From contig SVIV01000002.1 of NCBI GenBank assembly GCA_015069325.1, positions 62,001-126,000 on the forward strand: 64,000 bases of DNA, in the 5' to 3' direction. Of the stretch, positions 58,473-64,000 are shown in pieces. The DNA comes from Clostridiales bacterium (GTDB taxonomy: Bacteria; Bacillota; Clostridia; Christensenellales; UBA1242). The position numbers were made by a program, and so were the translations under genes. The stretch's first letter is position 1. The number at the start of each line of letters is the position of its first letter. The notes below the pieces were generated by a model. It did not search any database. It worked only from the letters and a program-made list of their open reading frames with translations, and had not been told where the DNA came from.

Positions 58473-59509
58473 TCAAATAAATCTCCTTCATCATCGCCAA
58501 AAGGGTTTTCTTCTTTTTTATCACTTTGAATAATCGAACGTCTTAATGCTGTATCTGCTTGAAGATTCATTAATTTATAATAATCCATAACAGAGAAACG
58601 CCCTTCCTTAATTGCCTGACTAAGCGCTTTTGGCACTTCCGCTTCAGCTTCAAGCATTGCTGATTTTTTCGCTTCTGTTTTTGTGCGCATTTGAAGTTCT
58701 TTTATTTCTTCTGCATTCTTTTTCTTTTCAGCTTCAATCTGCACATATACTTTTTCTTTTTCCGCCGATTGTATCTCTCGTTCAAGGCTAAGATTTCTGC
58801 CTACTTCAACCTTGGAAATTGAAATATCTTCAATGCTATACATTGATTTTTGCCCCACTACTTTCATATTAAAGTTGACAAGAAGTGATTTGCTTGGGTC
58901 AGTCAAAATATCTTTGTAACATTTTGTATGAGATATATTTTCTAAAATCCAAGCATTGATTACGCTTTTAAGGTCTTCTTCCCCAAGTCCATCAATATAT
59001 TTTTCAAGATTAAGTTTGATTGATGCCCTTGCTGATACAATCATCTCCCTTTCATCTTGCGTGAATGCTCGAATCCCATCAACAGTAATCACTTTTGAAT
59101 TTATCGCATTTTGCACAGATTCAACAACATTATGATTTGCAAGATCCATTGCACAAGCCAAAGAAAAGGTCATTGATAATCCAGCATCACTGGCAAGTTT
59201 TATTGCTGTCAAAACTTCTTGAATATTTCCACCGCTTTGAACAAAACTCTCAATTTCGTTTAAAGAAATATTATATTTAGATTTTTTTACTAAAACAAAA
59301 GCATTGACAACTTCAGAAACATTAATTTTTCTGTTTTTTATACTTAAAAGCTTAAATGTAGGAATATACGCCCCACCAAAAAGTGCTGTCCACCAAGATT
59401 TCATAGGGACAAATGCAAGGTATATAATCAAAGCAATCAAGATTGCCCCAAAAATTGATACTGCAGCAATTTCACCCGCCCCAAAACTTAACAACATATT
59501 AATTGACAT
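58469..59509 (-). CDS. floA: Flotillin-like protein FloA
   Basis: Membrane scaffold of functional microdomains. One N-terminal hairpin-like hydrophobic segment (about 9-31) is followed by the FloA block GGAYIPTFKLLSIKNRKINVSEVVNAFVLVKK, the SPFH core, and a coiled-coil rich in Glu/Ala/Lys with EAEAEVPKALSQAIKEG. 346 residues versus about 331. GGAGGC precedes the ATG. Start of the floA-yqfC-yqfD-ybeY-era run, as in B. subtilis. Confidence 0.93.
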   Translation of the reverse strand: MSINMLLSFGAGEIAAVSIFGAILIALIIYLAFVPMKSWWTALFGGAYIPTFKLLSIKNRKINVSEVVNAFVLVKKSKYNISLNEIESFVQSGGNIQEVLTAIKLASDAGLSMTFSLACAMDLANHNVVESVQNAINSKVITVDGIRAFTQDEREMIVSARASIKLNLEKYIDGLGEEDLKSVINAWILENISHTKCYKDILTDPSKSLLVNFNMKVVGQKSMYSIEDISISKVEVGRNLSLEREIQSAEKEKVYVQIEAEKKKNAEEIKELQMRTKTEAKKSAMLEAEAEVPKALSQAIKEGRFSVMDYYKLMNLQADTALRRSIIQSDKKEENPFGDDEGDLFE

Positions 59510-59577
59510 AACTGCCTCCGATGGCTTAATTATATCATATAAAATAATAGTTGTAAATAGGCAAATTGATATTTTGT

Positions 59578-60414
59578 TTAATTTTTACCTGCCAAAAATC
59601 TTGTGTAATAAAAAATATATTGTTGCGCGTAACCAGAAAGCGCGCCAAATTTATTTACTAAATCATTGCGCATAAATTCACGATTTTCAGTCTTTGAAAA
59701 ATGTTGGTTATACATCTGTGCAATCCAAGTATCAACAGGAAAAGATTCTCCCCTATGGTATGCAAAAAGCAAAATACAATCTGCAACTTTAGGGCCAACA
59801 CCAGCAAGAGAAATAAGTTTATTTCTAAGACTTATCGTGTCAAGTTTATCCCACTCTTTTAAAATCGCAGGGCTAATCTGCTGAAGCACTTTAACAAGAT
59901 ATTTTGCCCTATACCCCGCACCGCATTTCACAAAAAATTCTTCCTTTTGATCTTTTAGTTTTTCATAACTCGGAAATGAATACACATTGTCAGAAAGTTT
60001 TTCGCCAAGCGATTTCCTTATATTATTTAAAATCACTTTTATTCTTTTAATATTGTTGTTTGCAGAAATGATAAAGGAGATAAGCGTTTCAAACAAATCT
60101 TGATTTAAAATTCTAATTCCATAACCATACTCAAGCGGTTTTTTCATTATACTAAAATCGCTTAATTTTTCTTTAATTTGCGTATAATTTACATCTAAAT
60201 CGAAATAATTCACAAAATAATCCACATTTTTTGTTTTTATCAAATAAAAATCTTTATTTTCTTCAATTTCGGCATAATGATTTTGGGGATAACTTATATA
60301 CTTTTCTCCTACATTTTCAAAACAAAAAACCTGCCCACATTCGAAGATATGAGCAATATTAAACTGGCTTTTATCATAAACTTTAATGCCTTCTATTGTT
60401 ATTTCGTATTTCAT
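59578..60414 (-). CDS. ogg: 8-oxoguanine-type DNA glycosylase (HhH-GPD, OGG-like)
   Basis: Base-excision repair glycosylase. The helix-hairpin-helix reads SLAGVGPKVADCILLFAYHRG, with the catalytic Lys in GPKVAD, and PVDTWIAQMY provides the catalytic Asp. This K...D pair and the N-terminal beta region match the OGG1/AlkA-like clade. 278 residues, somewhat shorter than eukaryotic OGG1 (about 345). No ribosome site: TTGCTT-17-TACAAT ends 6 nt before the ATG. Substrate 8-oxoguanine is inferred. Confidence 0.87.
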   Translation of the reverse strand: MKYEITIEGIKVYDKSQFNIAHIFECGQVFCFENVGEKYISYPQNHYAEIEENKDFYLIKTKNVDYFVNYFDLDVNYTQIKEKLSDFSIMKKPLEYGYGIRILNQDLFETLISFIISANNNIKRIKVILNNIRKSLGEKLSDNVYSFPSYEKLKDQKEEFFVKCGAGYRAKYLVKVLQQISPAILKEWDKLDTISLRNKLISLAGVGPKVADCILLFAYHRGESFPVDTWIAQMYNQHFSKTENREFMRNDLVNKFGALSGYAQQYIFYYTRFLAGKN

Positions 60415-60420
60415 AATTTG

Positions 60421-60449
60421 ATTGTAACATACAATAACTTAAAAAGCAA
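60421..60449 (-). promoter_or_regulatory. Leaderless promoter of the OGG-like gene
   Basis: TTGCTT-17-TACAAT on the minus strand; 6 nt to the ATG and no Shine-Dalgarno. Confidence 0.55.
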
Positions 60450-60510
60450 ACCCCTTGTTATTATTAACAAAAAAAATAATACTTGATTTGAAATATCCCC
60501 CTACTTTTTC

Positions 60511-60545
60511 ACAAAAAAAGATGGCTTAATTGCCATCTTTTATTA
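60511..60545 (-). terminator. Terminator after rpmA
   Basis: Stem AAAGATGGC / GCCATCTTT with loop AATTAA and a T7 tail on the minus strand. Confidence 0.85.
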
Positions 60546-60546
60546 A

Positions 60547-60819
60547 TTATTCTTCAACTGAAACAATCTTTTTGCCGTTGTGTGTGCCAAATTTAACTTT
60601 TCCAGCACAAGTAGCGAAAAGTGTGTAATCTTTACCCATACCAACGTTTTTGCCTGCGTAAATTTCAGTGCCTCTTTGTCTTACAATAATAGAGCCAGCT
60701 GTAACGTTTTCTCCGCCATAAGCTTTAACTCCAAGACGTTTAGCTTGTGAATCACGGCCGTTTTTGGTACTTCCACCACCTTTCTTATGTGCAAAAAGTT
60801 GAGCATTAAATTTAAACAT
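60547..60819 (-). CDS. rpmA: Ribosomal protein bL27 with cleavable N-terminus
   Basis: Large-subunit protein whose N-terminus reaches the peptidyl-transferase centre. MFKFNAQLF precedes [15 protein letters not shown]; the FxxQLF|A boundary is the Prp cleavage site known in Firmicutes, so the first nine residues must be removed. 90 residues. It overlaps prp by 8 nt, and AGGTAAAA precedes its ATG. Confidence 0.97.
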   Translation of the reverse strand: MFKFNAQLFAHKKGGGSTKNGRDSQAKRLGVKAYGGENVTAGSIIVRQRGTEIYAGKNVGMGKDYTLFATCAGKVKFGTHNGKKIVSVEE

Positions 60820-61138
60820 TTTTTACCTCCAATTTTGCGTATTTTTCTTCATTTAAAATTATAGATTTAAATGAGTTTAAACAGGTTTCAAACAGGAATT
60901 TTATTTTTTCATTTCTCGCATCATTTAATGATACTTCAATTTTTAGATAACCGTCTTCGATTTTATGAGTGTTTTGCACTTTTTCCACTTGGTCAACACC
61001 AACAACTGCAAGTTGAGCAACTGTTGACAGTTGACAGCAAAGCAAATCGATTCCGTCCTTTCTATTTTTTCCTGCGTGTCCGCTAACTTCAAAACCTATA
61101 ATAACATCATTTTTTCTAAAAAAAGTAATATTTGTCAT
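60812..61138 (-). CDS. prp: Ribosomal-processing cysteine protease Prp
   Basis: Cleaves the N-terminal extension of L27 before ribosome assembly. The catalytic His is in [12 protein letters not shown] (around residue 21) and the Cys in DLLCCQLST (34-35), as in YsxB/Prp. 108 residues, standard. It lies between rplU and rpmA, the invariant position. The spacing between His and Cys matches the family. Confidence 0.94.
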   Translation of the reverse strand: MTNITFFRKNDVIIGFEVSGHAGKNRKDGIDLLCCQLSTVAQLAVVGVDQVEKVQNTHKIEDGYLKIEVSLNDARNEKIKFLFETCLNSFKSIILNEEKYAKLEVKNV

Positions 61139-61147
61139 TTCAAAACC

Positions 61148-61456
61148 TTACTTTGTAATAGATAAAATTCTAAGTTGTGTGAAAGGTTGTCTGTGTCCTT
61201 GTTTCTTTCTTTCATTTTTCTTTGGCTTATATTTGAAAACAACGATTTTATCGCCTTTTCCGTGAGCAACTACTTCTGCTTCACATTTTGCCCCAGAAAC
61301 AAAAGGATTTCCAGCAACAACATTTCCGTTATCACTTACAAGCAAAACATTAAGTGAAACTTTATCGCCTTCAGCATTGTTTAATTTTTCAACACTGATT
61401 ACATCATTTTCACTAACTTTGTATTGCTTTCCACCACATTCTACTATAGCAAACAT
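61148..61456 (-). CDS. rplU: Ribosomal protein bL21
   Basis: Large-subunit protein that binds 23S r[23 protein letters not shown] and [21 protein letters not shown] are diagnostic. 102 residues, standard. AGGAGG precedes the ATG. First gene of rplU-prp-rpmA. Confidence 0.97.
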   Translation of the reverse strand: MFAIVECGGKQYKVSENDVISVEKLNNAEGDKVSLNVLLVSDNGNVVAGNPFVSGAKCEAEVVAHGKGDKIVVFKYKPKKNERKKQGHRQPFTQLRILSITK

Positions 61457-61543
61457 TTCTTTTACCTCCTCTAACCAAACTCGCTGTTCATTTCAGGTGT
61501 TAGGTTTTTCACTAATCTTTTAAACCCTATACAAGCGGATACG
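61457..61543 (-). promoter_or_regulatory. rplU leader RNA, possible autoregulatory element
   Basis: About 87-nt leader with a hairpin TAGGGTTT / AAACCTA. The position fits the L21 leader known in Firmicutes, but I cannot confirm the consensus fold by eye. Confidence 0.45.
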
Positions 61544-61549
61544 TGTGTT

Positions 61550-61578
61550 ATTATAGCATAGTCAACCCATTTTGTCAA
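61550..61578 (-). promoter_or_regulatory. Perfect sigma-A promoter of rplU-prp-rpmA
   Basis: TTGACA-17-TATAAT with an extended TGC before the -10, on the minus strand. Confidence 0.85.
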
Positions 61579-61585
61579 GAGAAAC

Positions 61586-61618
61586 AATAAAAAAGACTTG
61601 AAATTCAAGTCTTTTTTA
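61586..61618 (-). terminator. Terminator of the large surface protein gene
   Basis: Stem AAAAAAGACTTGA / TCAAGTCTTTTTT with loop AAT and a T6 tail on the minus strand. Confidence 0.88.
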
Positions 61619-61668
61619 TAATTCCTTTAAGTTTCTAATTTCTAAAAGGTGATGCAAACTAAGTTTGC

Positions 61669-64000
61669 TTATTTTCTTCTAGCTTCTTTTCGGTATGCTT
61701 TTTCTTTCTTGTCAAGTTTCTTCTTATTGACAACAAAGTAAACAACAACACCAGCAAGGAATGCTACTGAAAGTCCAATTGCAATTCCACCGAATACATC
61801 GCCTGCATCTACAGAGCTAGCTTCGTCAGCGCCAACTTCAAACTTTGTAGTTTTTGTAGTTGTATTGCCTGCTGCATCTGTAACAGTGAATGAAAGTGTA
61901 TAAACACCTTTTTGTTTAAGTTCGTGAGAATAATCGTAATATCCTTCTTCTGTTGCTTCATTGTCAAGAGTTTTGTAAGCTTCATCTTCATATTTAATCT
62001 TAACAACTAAGCTTGAAAGGAGTGCATCTACCTTTGTAACTTTATCAGTTACTGAAAGGATTGATTCATCTACAGTTGTATTTGAGAATGCAATATGAAG
62101 TGGATCGCCAACTTTATAGTTTGTTTTAACTATATCACTTCCAATTTCAAGTTCAGGCGCAATTGTATCTCCGGCACTTAACGATACTGAATAAGTATCA
62201 CCTTCACCAACCATTGCGCTTACATTATAAGAAATTGTATATTTACCATCTTTAACAAATTTAAGATATATTTTGTTTCCAACGATTTCGAAATAATCTT
62301 TAAGATCAATATCTTCGGTATTTTGCCATTCGCTTAATTTGATTGTCGCAAGAGTTGTTGAATTTCTTGTAATAGTAACTGTCGTATTTTCAGCATCAAT
62401 TGAAGATGTTCCAATAGCAGTTGTCGAAGGTTTAACAATTTCAATCTTATTGAGATGTGTTTCTGCCTTATCTGCTTCATAAACAGCAAATTCAGTTTTC
62501 TCATTGTAATGAAGATTCATTTCATTGTCATTGATTGAAAGTGAAGCACCTGAAACTTTGATTGTAACTACTGATTCGCTTTCAACTTCAAATCCCTTAA
62601 CATTGCTATTTACAAATGCAGGAACTGTATCTTTTCCTTCAACAGCAAGAGCATAATCATTTTCTGCATCTAAATAGATGAGATAAGATTCGCTACCGTC
62701 ATTGTAATAAAGTTTGCCTTCTTCCACAACAAGTTTTTCGCCTGTAGCTGTAAGAGCTGACGTTGCATATCTGATTAAGTATGCAGTATATTGAAGTTTA
62801 TAAGTTCCTTCAGTGCCTGCTGTGAAGTAAAGGTTGTCTAAAATTTTATAGTCGTTATCTGTTGCGCTGATAGCTTCAACATTATACCAAGTTGCTGTAT
62901 TTGTTTCATCATCAGCACCAAGGCCAATGTAATCAAATCCTTCTTCTTTATTCATAGAAATTGAAGGTGGAGTAAGATATACCATTTGACCAGGAGTTAC
63001 TGTTTCTTCTCTTGAAGAAATGTTGTCAATAGTAGGTTTTAATTCTGCACTTGCACTTGCATTAACCTTGTATGTGAAATAAGAAGTTACACTATGGTTT
63101 GCAGCATCAACTACTGTGATTGCAACTTGATATTCCCCGCCTACAGAAGCACGGAAATATCCACCATTAACAATGTAAGAACCGCGATAAGAATCTAATT
63201 TCGTATTCATTCCATAGCTTGTAACAGGTGTTCTTGAAACTTCTTTCTTATCTGCATCTCTAGCAATTTTGTAAACAGCAATTTTTGCAGTAACATAATT
63301 TGCTTTAGCATCTGTAAATGTAAGTGATGGCAATTGAATTTCATCTGGCGCAGAATATGATGCTGATGGTGCATTCTTAATAGTTTTAAGAACTGGCATA
63401 TCAATATCAGTTGCGTCTGCAATTGCCACGAGTTTGTTAAAGAATCCTACATTTCCATTATCATCGATTGCATAAGCAAAAATTTCAACGAATGCAGCTT
63501 CTGCTGGTTTTGAAGCAAGGTCAACTGTGTATTCTGAAGCACTTTCATCAACAAACCAACCTTCCGAAGTTACTCTTTGAAGAGCTTTGTTATACCATTT
63601 ACCTTCAGCCTTGCCGATTTTGCTTCCTGCATAATAATCAATTGTGCTTGTAGTAACAGATGAAACAATAGCTGTTTTAGCATCATCTTTAAGATATCTA
63701 TAAGCAGTAACTGCCTTGATTCTTGAATCTTGGTTGTCAGTTGCAGATGCTACATTGAATTTGAACGTATCTGTTGCAAGATAAGATGCTTGAAGATCGC
63801 TTGAGAAAGTAAGAGTTGGCACCTCTGGATCTGAGTAATCAGCAATAAGTTCAATGTCTTTCTTTGCTGAAGATTCAGTATTGATTCCATCATTTGCAAA
63901 ATAGTAGAAGTTGTAAGATTGATTTTTGAATGTGCCCATTCTTCCTTCTGCAGGAGCAATATAAGCGTATCCTTGAGCCATCATTTGTTCGATAGCATCT
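61669..64000 (-). CDS. Large surface protein, C-terminal part (Ig-like repeats, C-terminal anchor)
   Basis: The frame stays open to the window edge, so the true start is outside. The visible ~777 residues are beta-rich and Thr/Ser/Asp-rich with several Ig-like modules (e.g. VDAANHSVTSYFTYKV and VTDAAGNTTTKTTKFEV, both HYR/Big-like ends). One C-terminal hydrophobic helix (VFGGIAIGLSVAFLAGVVVYFVV) precedes a strongly basic tail (NKKKLDKKEKAYRKEARRK), giving a stop-transfer anchor with an extracellular body; no LPXTG is present. Probably adhesion or cell-envelope interaction (inference). Confidence 0.85.
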   Translation of the reverse strand, partial: DAIEQMMAQGYAYIAPAEGRMGTFKNQSYNFYYFANDGINTESSAKKDIELIADYSDPEVPTLTFSSDLQASYLATDTFKFNVASATDNQDSRIKAVTAYRYLKDDAKTAIVSSVTTSTIDYYAGSKIGKAEGKWYNKALQRVTSEGWFVDESASEYTVDLASKPAEAAFVEIFAYAIDDNGNVGFFNKLVAIADATDIDMPVLKTIKNAPSASYSAPDEIQLPSLTFTDAKANYVTAKIAVYKIARDADKKEVSRTPVTSYGMNTKLDSYRGSYIVNGGYFRASVGGEYQVAITVVDAANHSVTSYFTYKVNASASAELKPTIDNISSREETVTPGQMVYLTPPSISMNKEEGFDYIGLGADDETNTATWYNVEAISATDNDYKILDNLYFTAGTEGTYKLQYTAYLIRYATSALTATGEKLVVEEGKLYYNDGSESYLIYLDAENDYALAVEGKDTVPAFVNSNVKGFEVESESVVTIKVSGASLSINDNEMNLHYNEKTEFAVYEADKAETHLNKIEIVKPSTTAIGTSSIDAENTTVTITRNSTTLATIKLSEWQNTEDIDLKDYFEIVGNKIYLKFVKDGKYTISYNVSAMVGEGDTYSVSLSAGDTIAPELEIGSDIVKTNYKVGDPLHIAFSNTTVDESILSVTDKVTKVDALLSSLVVKIKYEDEAYKTLDNEATEEGYYDYSHELKQKGVYTLSFTVTDAAGNTTTKTTKFEVGADEASSVDAGDVFGGIAIGLSVAFLAGVVVYFVVNKKKLDKKEKAYRKEARRK

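Noticed and set aside
1-64000. CRISPR arrays, insertion sequences, rRNA genes
   Set aside because: No regularly spaced repeats, transposase motifs or rRNA sequence were found on reading through both strands.

Overview
The window is a gene-dense stretch (roughly one third GC) of a bacterial chromosome. The gene set points to an uncultured, anaerobic, gut-type Clostridia/Bacillota lineage. Evidence: strong AGGAGG Shine-Dalgarno sites, a T-box on ileS, a Prp protease with an L27 that carries a cleavable N-terminus, YqfC/YqfD sporulation-family proteins, a large SRP RNA with an Alu-type closing stem, FloA, a phosphoketolase, rubrerythrin, ThyX, and comM-dprA-topA-trmFO-hslVU order. This taxonomic call is inference from gene content; no 16S or marker search was possible. 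No phage, insertion sequence, CRISPR array or integrase was seen.

Layout. 1-7.4 kb: end of a P-type cation ATPase, tRNA-Gly, a stand-alone GlmU acetyltransferase domain with glmM, then a minus-strand methyltransferase/pseudouridine synthase/pepF operon. 7.5-10.3 kb: an insulated operon of five tandem paralogues of unknown function behind a perfect sigma-A promoter. This is the strongest candidate for something undescribed. 10.3-18.8 kb: ileS with T-box, a HEPN-CBS protein, SRP RNA, a NifS/NifU-like pair with altered cysteines, and a DUF285-type surface protein. 18.5-28.0 kb: the comM-dprA-topA-trmFO-hslV-hslU-tcdA-trxA run and rpsU-rplS. 28.1-42.2 kb: a secreted metzincin-like protein, mtaB, a YhiN flavoprotein, a GLUG lipoprotein, tdk-phosphoketolase, RNase R, a double-domain ThyX, a broken HTH gene and a serine-palmitoyltransferase-like enzyme. 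42.5-52.2 kb: a metallo-beta-lactamase-fold hydrolase, a YdjG/YdjI-like membrane-stress set, rubrerythrin, a YgjV-like membrane protein, an RSH hydrolase with an XRE regulator, a HipA-like kinase, an orphan, and a guanine deaminase-like enzyme. 52.3-64 kb: tRNA-Thr, divergent murC/murB, era-ybeY-yqfD-yqfC-floA, an OGG-like glycosylase, rplU-prp-rpmA, and a large surface protein running out of the window.

The genes serve cell-wall precursor synthesis (GlmU/GlmM/MurB/MurC), translation and RNA modification (IleS, MtaB, TcdA, TrmFO-like, RluA, Era/YbeY, S21, L19, L21, L27), dTMP supply (Tdk, ThyX) and membrane homeostasis (FloA, YdjI). A recurring regulatory theme is leaderless transcription: five genes (mtaB, the ygjV-like gene, murC, murB, ogg-like) lack a Shine-Dalgarno and have a -10 hexamer 5-6 nt before the ATG. 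Several conserved enzymes are also altered: the NifU-like and TrmFO-like proteins lack family catalytic cysteines, ThyX is duplicated with complementary halves, and the RSH synthetase domain is degenerate.
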